A stretch of 64,000 nt of DNA from Eubacteriaceae bacterium (GTDB lineage: Bacteria > Bacillota > Clostridia > Lachnospirales > Lachnospiraceae). Every line of letters starts with the position of its first letter. Position 1 is the stretch's first letter. The notes beneath the pieces were generated by a model. That model saw only the letters and a list, made by a program, of their open reading frames with translations. It did no database searches and was not told the origin of the DNA. The stretch is from NCBI GenBank assembly GCA_902362875.1, contig CABIYF010000014.1, forward strand, positions 1-64,000, given 5' to 3'. Of this stretch, positions 45,170-55,046 are shown piece by piece. The translations under genes and the position numbers were made by a program.

Positions 45170-46253
45170 AAAGATATTAATTTTAGCAAATTTAGATGTA
45201 GGATTATACAAATTCAGAAAGGCACTGATCAAAGAATTATTAGATCAGGAAAATGAAGTTTATATTTCCCTGCCGAAAGGAATGCTGGTAGAGAAGCTTG
45301 AAGAAATGGGCTGTCATTTTATTGAAACACCTGTTGACCGCAGAGGGATCAACCCAGTGACAGACTTTAAATTAATTCTGCAATATTTAAAAATCATGAA
45401 AACAATCCGCCCAGATCAGGTGATCACCTACACGATCAAACCGAATATCTATGGTGGACTTGCAGCAAGATTAAAGAGAATACCATATGCAGTCAATATT
45501 ACAGGATTAGGAACAGCATTTCAGAGTGAAAATATGATCAAAAAACTGGTCGTATTTCTATACAAACTGTCATGCAAAAAGGCTAAGACAGTATTCTTTG
45601 AAAATGCCGAAAATAAACAGGTATTTCTAAGCAATAATATCATCAAAGATTCACAGACATGCCTTCTGCCAGGCGCAGGAATTGATCTGAATGAATATGA
45701 AATGACACCATATCCAGAAGAATCAAGAAACATCAGATTCTTATTCATCGGACGAGTGATGAAAGAAAAAGGAGTCGAAGAACTGTTTAAAGCAGCAAAG
45801 AACATCAAGAAGATATATCCGGAAGCGTCTTTTGATATTGTCGGACCAATGGAAGACGATTACAAAGACAGAATTCATTCTTTAGTCAGAAACGGGATCA
45901 TCTATTATTACGGATATCAGGAAGATGTAAAACCATTCATCAAGAAATGCGACTGTTTTGTACTGCCGTCATACCATGAAGGAATGGCAAATACTCTGTT
46001 AGAATCCGCAGCCCTGGGAAGACCATTGATCACGAGCAGGATACATGGATGTATGGAGGCAGTCAATGAGGGTGAGAACGGATATCTGGTAGATGTAAAA
46101 GATGCCAGAGGTCTGGAAGAGAAGATGAAGGAGTTTATTGATCTTTCCTATGATGAGAAGAAGATGATGGGTGAGAAGTCACGAGAAGTGATGGTTGAGA
46201 AGTTTGATAAGGTGGAAGTTGTTGGGATGACAATAGAAGGACTTGAGAGATGA
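45159..46253 (+). CDS. GT4 glycosyltransferase (PglA-like)
   Basis: 364 residues, GT-B fold. N-terminal domain: ILILANLDVGLYKFRKALI, VDRRGINPVTDFKL and TYTIKPNIYGGLAARL, features of the PglA/WbpY-type enzymes that add the second sugar to lipid-linked bacillosamine. The C-terminal domain has FIGRVMKEKGVEELF and the EX7E motif HEGMANTLLESAALGRP. It overlaps the upstream acetyltransferase by 11 bp. HexNAc, probably GalNAc, is the expected donor by family. Confidence 0.85.
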   Translation: MKNRKILILANLDVGLYKFRKALIKELLDQENEVYISLPKGMLVEKLEEMGCHFIETPVDRRGINPVTDFKLILQYLKIMKTIRPDQVITYTIKPNIYGGLAARLKRIPYAVNITGLGTAFQSENMIKKLVVFLYKLSCKKAKTVFFENAENKQVFLSNNIIKDSQTCLLPGAGIDLNEYEMTPYPEESRNIRFLFIGRVMKEKGVEELFKAAKNIKKIYPEASFDIVGPMEDDYKDRIHSLVRNGIIYYYGYQEDVKPFIKKCDCFVLPSYHEGMANTLLESAALGRPLITSRIHGCMEAVNEGENGYLVDVKDARGLEEKMKEFIDLSYDEKKMMGEKSREVMVEKFDKVEVVGMTIEGLER

Positions 46254-46274
46254 TAGATAAAGGAAGGAAGAACA

Positions 46275-47384
46275 TTGAGTATTTATTGGTTGTTTTTAGT
46301 ATTAGCGACAATTATATGTTTTTGGAATGAATCAAGCAGTAAAATAGTATGGAATGGCAGAAGATATCAAAGGAAAGCGTATTGGAGCCAGGCAATTATC
46401 TTTTTTGCAGTTGTGATTTTTTTCTGTGGATTAAGAAGTGGAATTGCAGATACAGGAACATATATACAAATGTTTAAAAGCTATCCATCTAGTATATTTG
46501 GAATCCATTTAGATGATATCAATAAAGATAAAGGATTTTTTATTATATCAGTTCTTTATAAACAGTTTATCTCAACAGATTTTCATGGATGGCTGTTTTT
46601 AATGGCTCTGATTTCAGGTGTTGCATTAATGTTAGGCTTGATGAAATATTCAGAATATTTTGGATTAAGTTGTTATTTATTGATTGTGGGAACAATGTTT
46701 ACCTATTTTGTAAATGGTATGCGGCAATTTGTTGTTGTTACAATATTTTTTTATGCAACATACATGATCTTGGAAGGAAAATGGACGAAATATGTAATTT
46801 TAATTCTTTTACTTTCTACAATTCATGGTTCGGCATTGATATTATTATTGGTGTATTTCTTAAGAAATGTGAAACCATGGGGTTCTCAAATGAGAATGGT
46901 TATGTTTTTATCTCTGATTGCAGGAGTAGGTTTTGATAAGCTATTCCCTTTGTTTGGAAATTTTTTGGCAGAAACACAGTATAAAGGTTATGTTGATTAC
47001 ATTTCATCACAGGGAAGAGGAAGTAGTGTTATTCGACTGGCAATTGCAGTGATTCCTTGTGTGATAGCATATATGGCACGATATGCGATTGAAGAAGAAA
47101 ATAATAAACTTATAAATTTCAGTATTAATATGTCAGTCATCAATTTTTGTTTATATATTATAGCGACATTCTCCAGTGGAATGGTAGTTGGAAGGCTTAC
47201 AACATATTTTGATATTTATAATCTGATACTGCTTCCTTGGTTGATGCATCATGCATTTACACAAAGGAGCAGAAAAATCGTAATCTTATTGTGCATGGCA
47301 TTTTATTTAGTATTTTTCTATTTCCAGATGGTACTGACATGGGGGTTAGGCTACGAAAGTGATATTTTACATTTATATATATGA
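46275..47384 (+). CDS. EpsG/Wzy-like polysaccharide polymerase
   Basis: 369 residues, at least nine hydrophobic segments with few charged loops. GLRSGIADTGTYIQMFK after the second helix is the EpsG-family pattern. It starts at TTG (46275) seven bases after AGGAAGG; no ATG is available before the first helix. It would join undecaprenyl-linked repeat units outside the membrane. Base composition is more A/T-rich than in the flanking genes, as is usual for polymerase genes in variable clusters. Confidence 0.82.
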   Translation: MSIYWLFLVLATIICFWNESSSKIVWNGRRYQRKAYWSQAIIFFAVVIFFCGLRSGIADTGTYIQMFKSYPSSIFGIHLDDINKDKGFFIISVLYKQFISTDFHGWLFLMALISGVALMLGLMKYSEYFGLSCYLLIVGTMFTYFVNGMRQFVVVTIFFYATYMILEGKWTKYVILILLLSTIHGSALILLLVYFLRNVKPWGSQMRMVMFLSLIAGVGFDKLFPLFGNFLAETQYKGYVDYISSQGRGSSVIRLAIAVIPCVIAYMARYAIEEENNKLINFSINMSVINFCLYIIATFSSGMVVGRLTTYFDIYNLILLPWLMHHAFTQRSRKIVILLCMAFYLVFFYFQMVLTWGLGYESDILHLYI

Positions 47385-47410
47385 TTTAATAAATTTAAGG
47401 GGAAAGAAGA

Positions 47411-48394
47411 ATGAAGATAAGTGTGATCATACCTGTATATAATACAGAGAAATATTTAAAAGAATGTGTAGATAGTGTACTTGCTCAAACATATTGGGAT
47501 TTAGAAATTCTATTGATCAATGATGGAGCAACAGATTCCAGTCCACAGATTTGTGAAGTGTATGCTAAGCAAGATATGAGAATTAAAGTAATACATAAAC
47601 AAAATGGAGGATTATCTGATACAAGAAATACGGGAATCAAACAGTGCAGTGGAGATTATGTATTATTTCTTGACAGTGATGACTACTGGGATGATAAAGA
47701 GATGGTTAAAAAGCTTGTTAACCAAATGGAACAATATCCAGTAGACATTTTAAATTTCCGTTATAAAAAATATATGGAAGATACCAAGCAGTTTGTAACA
47801 TGCTTAAAATCCGTAGAAGATATCAAACAGCAGGAAAAAGATCAGATATTAGAAAGACTGATCAATGAAGGATTATATATTTCATCTGCATGTAATAAGT
47901 TGATATCTGCCTCTTTCCTAAAAGAAAATGAATTATATTTTGAAAAAGGAATTACATCAGAAGATATCGACTGGTGCGCAAGAATGCTGATCAAATGTAA
48001 AAGCATTGGATATAACAATGTAGAAGCTTATGTATATCGTCAGAGAAGTGAATCAATCACTCACACGATTTCTTATAAGAATATTTATGATCTTAGCAAT
48101 AACGTGAAGAAATGTGTAAGATTTGGAAAGAAAATTCCAAAGGAAACAAAATTTTATGAATTATATCATGATTTCGCAGCATATCAATATGGAACGTTAT
48201 TATTAAGCAACACTTTGGTAGAAGGTGATAAAGCCAGGATCAAAGCAATCATGAAAGAAATGAAAGCATACAGCTGGCTGCTCGCTTATCATGTAAATCC
48301 TAAGATCAAATTGCAGTATTATGTAAAGAAAATATTTGGATATAACAATCTGATCAGATTCCTAAAATTATATACAAAGATAAAAAAATACTAG
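47411..48394 (+). CDS. GT2 glycosyltransferase
   Basis: 327 residues. GT-A fold: ISVIIPVYNTEKYLKECVDS, NDGATDSSPQIC, IHKQNGGLSDTRNTGI and the metal motif LDSDDYW near residue 95. The acceptor half includes EKGITSEDIDWCARML, holding the catalytic acidic pair. AAGGGGA precedes the ATG. Acceptor and donor sugars cannot be assigned. No transmembrane helix is evident. Confidence 0.85.
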   Translation: MKISVIIPVYNTEKYLKECVDSVLAQTYWDLEILLINDGATDSSPQICEVYAKQDMRIKVIHKQNGGLSDTRNTGIKQCSGDYVLFLDSDDYWDDKEMVKKLVNQMEQYPVDILNFRYKKYMEDTKQFVTCLKSVEDIKQQEKDQILERLINEGLYISSACNKLISASFLKENELYFEKGITSEDIDWCARMLIKCKSIGYNNVEAYVYRQRSESITHTISYKNIYDLSNNVKKCVRFGKKIPKETKFYELYHDFAAYQYGTLLLSNTLVEGDKARIKAIMKEMKAYSWLLAYHVNPKIKLQYYVKKIFGYNNLIRFLKLYTKIKKY

Positions 48395-48411
48395 ATATAA
48401 GGGGAGTATAT

Positions 48412-49302
48412 ATGGAAACATTGACAATATTCACACCAGCATATAATCGTGCGAAATTTCTGCCAAGAGCATTTGAAGCATTAAAACGTCAGACATTAAA
48501 AGATTTTATCTGGATGATCATTGATGACGGATCAACAGATAATACAGAAGAAGTTGTACAGGAATTTTTAAAAGATACGAATGCTGGATTTAAAACTGAA
48601 TACATAAAAAAAGAAAATGGTGGATTGCATACAGGATATAATAAAGCAATCGAGCTTGCACAAACAGAGTTAATGGTATGTGTTGATTCAGATGATTATA
48701 TGCCAGATGATGCGGTAGAGAAGATCCTTAATCTCTGGAAAGAAAATGGATCGGACAAGTATGCAGGAATTGTTGGATTAGATTATGATTTGGAGAATCA
48801 TTTGATCGGAGATCCCCTGCCAGATCAGAAAACCATCAACTTGATCGATCTGTTAGTTGGAAAGTATCCGATCGTTAATGGAGACAGAACCAATGTTATA
48901 AGAACTGAGTTATATAAAGCCGTGGCACCAATGAAATCTTTTAATGGAGAAAAGAATTTCAACCCACATTATATGCACTTAGAGATCAGCAAAAAATATG
49001 ATTTCCTTGTACTAAATGAGAATCTGAAATACGTGGATTACCAGCCAGGTGGAATGTCTAATTCCATGTTAAAACAGTATTATAACAGCCCAAATAGCTT
49101 TGCAGAGACAAGAAAGTTATATCTTTCATTTGAAAATACATCATTTAAATTCAAACTAAAACATTCTATTCATTATGTTTCCAGTTGTATTCTTGCAGGA
49201 CGATGGATAGATGCGGTAAAAGAGGCACCTAGAAAAGGATATGCTGTGCTGGCATTTCCTTTTGGAGTTATTTTAAGCTTGATAATAAAGGGGAAAAATT
49301 AG
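48412..49302 (+). CDS. GT2 glycosyltransferase
   Basis: 296 residues. LTIFTPAYNRAKFLPRAFEAL, IDDGSTDNTEEVV, KENGGLHTGYNKAI and VDSDDYMPDD give a GT-A enzyme of a different subgroup from its neighbours (GGLHTGYN rather than GGLSDARN). It ends with a hydrophobic stretch (AVLAFPFGVILSLII), which may attach it to the membrane. It follows the preceding gene by 17 bp with AAGGGGAG before the ATG. Confidence 0.83.
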   Translation: METLTIFTPAYNRAKFLPRAFEALKRQTLKDFIWMIIDDGSTDNTEEVVQEFLKDTNAGFKTEYIKKENGGLHTGYNKAIELAQTELMVCVDSDDYMPDDAVEKILNLWKENGSDKYAGIVGLDYDLENHLIGDPLPDQKTINLIDLLVGKYPIVNGDRTNVIRTELYKAVAPMKSFNGEKNFNPHYMHLEISKKYDFLVLNENLKYVDYQPGGMSNSMLKQYYNSPNSFAETRKLYLSFENTSFKFKLKHSIHYVSSCILAGRWIDAVKEAPRKGYAVLAFPFGVILSLIIKGKN

Positions 49303-49305
49303 CGT

Positions 49306-50445
49306 ATGAAGAAAATCAAAGTATTATTTTTAATCCATGATCTGATGCATGGAGGCGCAGAAAAAGTATTATTAAATCTTGTAAATAACATGGATCATGA
49401 AAAATTTGATGTGACAGTCCAGACCTTATTTGATGTAGGAGTAAATAAACAGTTCTTATCAGACAAAGTAAATTACAAAACATGTTATAAGAAGATGTTT
49501 CGAGGAAATACACAATATTTCAAACTATTTTCACCAGAAAGATTATATCGAAAATACATAAAAGATGACTATGATATCTTAGTAGCATATTTAGAAGGAA
49601 GCTGTACAAGAATTATCGGTGGATGCCCAGATGATAAGAAAGTAAAAATCGCATGGCGCCATTTTGCAGAAAATGAAAAAGAATTTTTACAGGCATATCG
49701 TTCCATGGACGAAGCAAAGAAAATCTATCAAAGATTTGACAAGGTTGTTGGAGTATCACAGACAGTCATCGAAGCGTTTGAAGAATTAACAGGACTAAAA
49801 GGGATTTCAACGGTAAAATATAACACAAATGAAACAGATAAGATACTAGAACTGTGCAAAGAAGCAGTAGAGAATCCAAAATTTGTGGAAAAAGAAGATG
49901 TTCTTAAAATTTGTGGAGTTGCAAAAGTAAGACCAAGGAAAGGATTTATGCGTCTTGCAGAAGCACACAAACGATTACAGGATGAAGGATACAAATACCA
50001 TATCTATATCTTAGGTGAAGGAGAAGAACAAGAAAAGATTCAAGGCTATCTGGATAAAAATGATATTGCAGATTCTTTTACTTTCCTTGGATACGATACA
50101 AATCCATACAAATATGTTGCTAGATGCGACTGGTTTATCTGCCCATCCTTTGAAGAAGGGTTTAGTACAGCAGCAACGGAAGCATTAGTTGTAGGTACAC
50201 CAGTAGTGACAACATTATGTTCTGGGATGAAAGAAATGTTGGGGGAAAACAACGAGTATGGAATCATTGTGGAAAACAGCAGTGAAGGTGTCTATGAAGG
50301 ATTAAAAGAAGTTGTTTCAAAGCCAGAATTGTTAGAATCATACACAAAACAGGCACAGATCCGTGGCGAGAAATTCAGTATGCAGGATACAGTGGATGCA
50401 GTAGAAGATATGTTACTGGAATTTTATACGAAAAAAATGAACTAA
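49306..50445 (+). CDS. GT4 glycosyltransferase
   Basis: 379 residues. VLFLIHDLMHGGAEKVLLNLV at the N-terminus is the acceptor-domain start of GT4 enzymes; ICGVAKVRPRKGFMRLAEA opens the donor domain, and PSFEEGFSTAATEALVVGTPVV is the EX7E motif that binds the nucleotide sugar. It starts three bases after the previous stop. Confidence 0.86.
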   Translation: MKKIKVLFLIHDLMHGGAEKVLLNLVNNMDHEKFDVTVQTLFDVGVNKQFLSDKVNYKTCYKKMFRGNTQYFKLFSPERLYRKYIKDDYDILVAYLEGSCTRIIGGCPDDKKVKIAWRHFAENEKEFLQAYRSMDEAKKIYQRFDKVVGVSQTVIEAFEELTGLKGISTVKYNTNETDKILELCKEAVENPKFVEKEDVLKICGVAKVRPRKGFMRLAEAHKRLQDEGYKYHIYILGEGEEQEKIQGYLDKNDIADSFTFLGYDTNPYKYVARCDWFICPSFEEGFSTAATEALVVGTPVVTTLCSGMKEMLGENNEYGIIVENSSEGVYEGLKEVVSKPELLESYTKQAQIRGEKFSMQDTVDAVEDMLLEFYTKKMN

Positions 50446-50463
50446 GTTGGAGGCTGAACAAAT

Positions 50464-51006
50464 ATGGGAGTATTAAAAGAAATTTTATATCGAATCCGTG
50501 GTGATTATACAACAGAGAAATTAATCTCTATGGGAATGAAAGTTGGAAAAAATTTTGGACGATTACATGGAACTATTTTAGATCCATCCCATTGTTGGCT
50601 CATTGAGATTGGAGATAACGTAACCATGGCACCAAGAGTCCATGTGTTGTGCCACGATGCAAGTACAAAAGTTCATTTAGGATACACAAAGATCGGAAAA
50701 GTAAAGATTGGAAACAATGTATTTGTCGGAGCAGAAAGTGTGATCATGCCGAATGTAACATTAGGAGATAATGTGATCGTCGGGGCAAACAGCACGGTAA
50801 CAAAATCATTTCCAGACAATGTTGTGATCGCAGGAAGTCCAGCAAAGATCATAGCAAAGACAGATGAATATCTAAAGAAACAGAAAGAACAGATGGAAAA
50901 TGCACCATGTTATGATGTAGATTACACCCTGAGAGGAAATCTTACAGAAGAAAAGAAACAACAGATGAACAAGGAATTAGAAGATAAGATAGGATACGTG
51001 GATTAG
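50464..51006 (+). CDS. Hexapeptide-repeat sugar O-acetyltransferase
   Basis: 180 residues. Left-handed beta-helix with IGDNVTMAPRVHVLCHDAST, IGNNVFVGAESVIMPNVTLG and the final GANSTVTKSFPDNVVIAGSPAKII turn typical of LacA/NodL/CysE-type acetyltransferases. His in LCHDAST is the probable catalytic base. The context suggests O-acetylation of a repeat-unit sugar. A 35-residue C-terminal tail is rich in Lys and Glu. Confidence 0.83.
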   Translation: MGVLKEILYRIRGDYTTEKLISMGMKVGKNFGRLHGTILDPSHCWLIEIGDNVTMAPRVHVLCHDASTKVHLGYTKIGKVKIGNNVFVGAESVIMPNVTLGDNVIVGANSTVTKSFPDNVVIAGSPAKIIAKTDEYLKKQKEQMENAPCYDVDYTLRGNLTEEKKQQMNKELEDKIGYVD

Positions 51007-51008
51007 AT

Positions 51009-52001
51009 ATGGATGAGAAATTAGTGAGCGTGATCATACCAGCATATAACATAGAAGATTATATTGGACGATGCCTTGATTCTGTTCTTTCACAGACATA
51101 TAAGAATCTGGAGATTCTGGTGGTAGATGATGGATCAAGCGATTGCACAGGAGAAATACTGGATGATTATGAGAAGAAAGATCAGAGAATCAGAGTGATA
51201 CATAAAGAAAATGGCGGTGTGTCATCTGCAAGAAATATAGGCATTGAGGCTGCAACAGGAGATTATATTGGATTTGTTGATGGGGATGATCTGATGGAAC
51301 CAGAAATGTATAAAACTTTGGTAAATCTTTTGAAAGAAGAAAATGCAGATATAGCACATTGTGGATATCAGATGGTATTTCCTGATCGTGTAGATTACTA
51401 TCACAATACCAAAAACAGAAAAGTGCAGACAAGAGAAGAAGGGCTAAAAGATCTTCTGTCAGGAGAAATGATAGAGCCAGCGTTATATAATAAATTATAT
51501 AAAAAAGAATTGTTTGATGGAATTCATCTTGATGAAACATTAAAGATCAACGAAGACTTAGAAGTAAATTATCGTTTATTTAAGAAAAGCAAGAAATCTG
51601 TTTATTATGATGTACCATTGTATTCTTATATGATACGAAAAAATTCAGCAACAGGATCTAACACATTAATAAGAAAAAATGAAGATTCTTTTAAAGTTTT
51701 ACAGCAGATAAAAAATGATTGTAAAAATAAAACAGATATCTATCCTATCGCTTATAGGAGATATATTTATTTACTTATGGTGATCTGCAGAATGAGAACT
51801 GATCAAAAAGAGTATCAAAAGGCGAAGAGAGATATATTAAAGACTGAATTGAAAACAAAAGATTTTAAACAACATATATCATCAAAATTAAGACTTATGA
51901 GTTATTTGTCCTGTTATTTTCCGGGAATCATTAAGGTTATATACAAAATTTATGATTTAAAAACAGGAACATCAAAAAAATATAAAGTAGATGAAGGATA
52001 A
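51009..52001 (+). CDS. GT2 glycosyltransferase
   Basis: 330 residues. VSVIIPAYNIEDYIGRCLDSVLSQTYKNLEILVVDDGS opens the domain in two blocks, followed by IHKENGGVSSARNIGIEAA and VDGDDLMEPE, in which the usual DSDD is DGDD. The second half carries LKINEDLEVNYRLF. It is clearly paralogous to the GT2 genes that follow and belongs to the EpsH/EpsJ-type group. Its 3' half is notably A/T-rich. Confidence 0.84.
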   Translation: MDEKLVSVIIPAYNIEDYIGRCLDSVLSQTYKNLEILVVDDGSSDCTGEILDDYEKKDQRIRVIHKENGGVSSARNIGIEAATGDYIGFVDGDDLMEPEMYKTLVNLLKEENADIAHCGYQMVFPDRVDYYHNTKNRKVQTREEGLKDLLSGEMIEPALYNKLYKKELFDGIHLDETLKINEDLEVNYRLFKKSKKSVYYDVPLYSYMIRKNSATGSNTLIRKNEDSFKVLQQIKNDCKNKTDIYPIAYRRYIYLLMVICRMRTDQKEYQKAKRDILKTELKTKDFKQHISSKLRLMSYLSCYFPGIIKVIYKIYDLKTGTSKKYKVDEG

Positions 52002-52004
52002 ATT

Positions 52005-52976
52005 ATGGAAGAATTAATCAGTATCATTGTACCAATTTATAAAGTAGAAGCTTATTTAGATCGATGTATTGAAAGTATTTTAGATCAGACATACAAGAAT
52101 CTTGAAATTATTCTTGTAGATGATGGCTCTCCAGATGGATGTCCACAAATTTGTGATAACTGGAAAGAAAAAGATGATCGAATCAAAGTCATACATAAGG
52201 AAAATGGGGGCCTGTCTGATGCAAGAAATGCAGGAATGCAGATTATGACAGGAACTTATGTGTCGTATGTTGACAGTGATGACTGGATTGCAAAAAATAT
52301 GTATGAAAAGATGTTAAAGGCAATCAAAAAGAACGATGCAGATATATGCGAATGTCAGTTTGAAAAGACAGCAGGAGTTATAAAAGATACTGCAAATGCC
52401 AAGGCAGATACAGTAGTAACTTTAAGTAAAGAAGAAGCACTGAAAGCTGTTGTACAGGAAAAGATCAATCCGGTCGTATGGAATAAAATATACAAACGAG
52501 AAATCGTAGAAGGATTATATTTTGAAAAAGGAAAATATAATGAAGATGAATTTTGGACATACCATGCAGTTGAGAAGGCAGAAAAAATCATACAGATTGA
52601 CGATGTCTGCTATTATTATTTCTTCAGAGAAGACAGTATTATCAATGAAACATATAATATTCGAAGAATGGACGCATTAGAAGCAAGATATGAGAGAATG
52701 AAATATCTGAAAAAATATCCAGAGATTTATGGAATTGCAAAACGAGAGTTGATCTTTAACTGTATGTATCATTATCAAAAAGGATTACGATTCTTATCAG
52801 GGGAAGACTTAAAAATTTTAAGATCAAAGATCAAAAAAATGTATAAAGATATTCCGATTGATAAAAATGACATCAGACAATATACAAAGAAAGAAAAAAT
52901 TTGGTATTACATATCTAAGATTTCTTTAGATTTCGTGTGTAAGATCCGAAATAAATTCGGATATGGAGTAGAGTAA
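52005..52976 (+). CDS. GT2 glycosyltransferase
   Basis: 323 residues. ISIIVPIYKVEAYLDRCIES, VDDGSPDGCPQICD, IHKENGGLSDARNAGM and VDSDDWIAKNMY are all present; GKYNEDEFWTYHAVEKA carries the acidic catalytic pair. It starts three bases after the preceding stop. Strong similarity to 51009-52001 and 54090-55046 indicates duplication within the cluster. Confidence 0.85.
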   Translation: MEELISIIVPIYKVEAYLDRCIESILDQTYKNLEIILVDDGSPDGCPQICDNWKEKDDRIKVIHKENGGLSDARNAGMQIMTGTYVSYVDSDDWIAKNMYEKMLKAIKKNDADICECQFEKTAGVIKDTANAKADTVVTLSKEEALKAVVQEKINPVVWNKIYKREIVEGLYFEKGKYNEDEFWTYHAVEKAEKIIQIDDVCYYYFFREDSIINETYNIRRMDALEARYERMKYLKKYPEIYGIAKRELIFNCMYHYQKGLRFLSGEDLKILRSKIKKMYKDIPIDKNDIRQYTKKEKIWYYISKISLDFVCKIRNKFGYGVE

Positions 52977-52989
52977 AAAGGGGACAATC

Positions 52990-54078
52990 ATGAAAAAGAT
53001 ATTTTTGTATGCATATGATCATATTAACTTAGGGGATGATCTGTTTATTGAGACAATTACAGATCGGTATAAAGATATAGAGTTTTATTTTTGGACAAAT
53101 GAAAAAAATAAAAAAGTCTTTCAGGAACAGCAAAATTTAAAGATTATAGATGAAAATTCGACAAAGACAAAGCTGTTAAAGAAAATCCGTCCATCATTAG
53201 AGGCTCGATATAAAGCAGGAATCCAAAAAAAATGTGATGCACAGGTATATATCGGAGGATCTATCTTCATGGAATATCCAACATGGAAAGATATCGTATC
53301 ATGGTGGGACTACCAAAGCAATCAGCATCCGTTTTTTGTGTTAGGAGCCAATTTTGGACCATATCATACAGAAGAATATCGTAACGAAATGAACAGAATC
53401 TATGCCCAGTTAAAAGATATTTGTTTTAGAGATACCTATTCAAAGAATCTTTTTGCAGACAACGATAATGTAAGACAGGCACCAGACATTTTGTTCTCCT
53501 ATCCAATGCCGAAAGTTAAGGAAAATAAAAAACAGATTTTTATATCAGTGATCTCATATAAAGACAAAGAACTAAATTCAGATTTTAATCAGATGACAAA
53601 CGAAGAATATATCGAAAAAATGGCAGAAATAACAAGCGGATTTACGAAAGAGGGATATCAGGTAATTCTGGCATCTTTTTGTCGTGAAGAAGGAGATCTT
53701 GAGGCAGCCAAGGCAATTAAAAATAAATCTAAACAGAAGGAAAATATCACAATATTTGATTATGACGGAACAAATCGTAAGCAGCTGTTAGAAGAAATGA
53801 GCAGTTCAGTTTATATCATTGCTGCAAGATTCCATGGAACGATCCTTGGTCTGGCAGCAGAAAAATCTGTATTTCCGATTCTATATAGTGATAAAACAAA
53901 ATATGTGTTAGAAGATCTTGGATTTCATGGAGCATATGCAGATTTAAGACATCCAGATTCTTTAAGTTTTGAAAATGCCAAGAAGAATCTGGAATCCGAA
54001 TATAAGATTGATGTCACAGATTCAGTAAAAAATGCAGAAAAACATTTTGAGAAATTAGATGAATTTTTAAACAACTAG
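52990..54078 (+). CDS. Polysaccharide pyruvyl transferase family protein
   Basis: 362 residues. Family features: N-terminal LYAYDHINLGDDLFIETITDRY, FFVLGANFGPYHTEEYRNE, CFRDTYSKNLF, APDILFSYP, and C-terminal AARFHGTILGLAAEKSVFPI with the conserved RFH. Members add pyruvate from phosphoenolpyruvate to sugars, making the polymer acidic. The gene lies between GT2 genes, so modification of a lipid-linked intermediate is likely. Confidence 0.85.
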   Translation: MKKIFLYAYDHINLGDDLFIETITDRYKDIEFYFWTNEKNKKVFQEQQNLKIIDENSTKTKLLKKIRPSLEARYKAGIQKKCDAQVYIGGSIFMEYPTWKDIVSWWDYQSNQHPFFVLGANFGPYHTEEYRNEMNRIYAQLKDICFRDTYSKNLFADNDNVRQAPDILFSYPMPKVKENKKQIFISVISYKDKELNSDFNQMTNEEYIEKMAEITSGFTKEGYQVILASFCREEGDLEAAKAIKNKSKQKENITIFDYDGTNRKQLLEEMSSSVYIIAARFHGTILGLAAEKSVFPILYSDKTKYVLEDLGFHGAYADLRHPDSLSFENAKKNLESEYKIDVTDSVKNAEKHFEKLDEFLNN

Positions 54079-54089
54079 GGGAAATTACG

Positions 54090-55046
54090 ATGGAATTAGT
54101 TAGTATGATCATACCAGTATATGGGGTAGAAGCATATCTTGAAGAATGTCTGGACACAGTGTTAGATCAGACATACAAAAATTTAGAGATTATCTTAGTC
54201 GATGATGAATCAAAAGACCGCTGTCCGGAAATCTGTGACCAATATGTACAAAAAGATGTAAGGATCAAAGTGATACATCAGAAAAATGGCGGTGCAGCAA
54301 ATGCCAGAAATCACGGGTTAGATATAGCAACTGGTGAGTATATTTGCTTTATCGACAGTGATGATAAAATTGAATTAGATTATGTAGAAAAGCTGTTGGA
54401 TGCAATAAAAGAAAATCAGGCAGATATTGCAGTTTGTTCTTTTAAACAATGGTATAAAGAGCACACAGAAAACAGTACAGGTTTTGAAAATAAAGAATAT
54501 AGCAGCAAAGATTATATCAGAAAATTTTTATCAGACTGGACATGTGGACTGATCTGGAACAAGATGTTTCATAAAAAAACATTAGAAGGAGTCAGATTTG
54601 AAGAAGGACATAAGATTGATGATGAGTTCTTTACATATCAGACAATCTTAAAGGCAGAGAAAGTTATCATTTTTGATGAACCTTTATACTGGTACCGAAT
54701 GAGAAAATCAGGCGTTATGCTCTCAGGAACACAATATCAGGCACAGATGCTAAGAGATCGTTTGTCATATATGACAAAGCGTTATGAGATGGTAGTGGCA
54801 AAATACCCTGATTTAAAGGCAGAATACTTATATAATTTAGCGGATAATCTGATCAGCTTCACAAGACAGGCGCAAGGAACAAAAGATTTAGAAGAAGATG
54901 TTAAGAGAATCAAGAAGAAATACTGGAATCAGATCATGTTTGGACCTGTTCCGGTGAAGATGAAATATTCTTTTTCCAGAAGCTTTTTGGATAAAACCAA
55001 GGCTTGTATGAATGTGAATGAAGGGGAGAAAAACTATTTTGAATAA
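54090..55046 (+). CDS. GT2 glycosyltransferase
   Basis: 318 residues. VSMIIPVYGVEAYLEECLDT, VDDESKDRCPEICD (the usual DGS is DES), IHQKNGGAANARNHGL and IDSDDKIELDY mark the GT-A domain; GHKIDDEFFTYQTIL is the acceptor-side acidic motif. The 3' end overlaps the probable start of the next gene by 8 bp. Close relative of the two preceding GT2 genes. Confidence 0.85.
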   Translation: MELVSMIIPVYGVEAYLEECLDTVLDQTYKNLEIILVDDESKDRCPEICDQYVQKDVRIKVIHQKNGGAANARNHGLDIATGEYICFIDSDDKIELDYVEKLLDAIKENQADIAVCSFKQWYKEHTENSTGFENKEYSSKDYIRKFLSDWTCGLIWNKMFHKKTLEGVRFEEGHKIDDEFFTYQTILKAEKVIIFDEPLYWYRMRKSGVMLSGTQYQAQMLRDRLSYMTKRYEMVVAKYPDLKAEYLYNLADNLISFTRQAQGTKDLEEDVKRIKKKYWNQIMFGPVPVKMKYSFSRSFLDKTKACMNVNEGEKNYFE

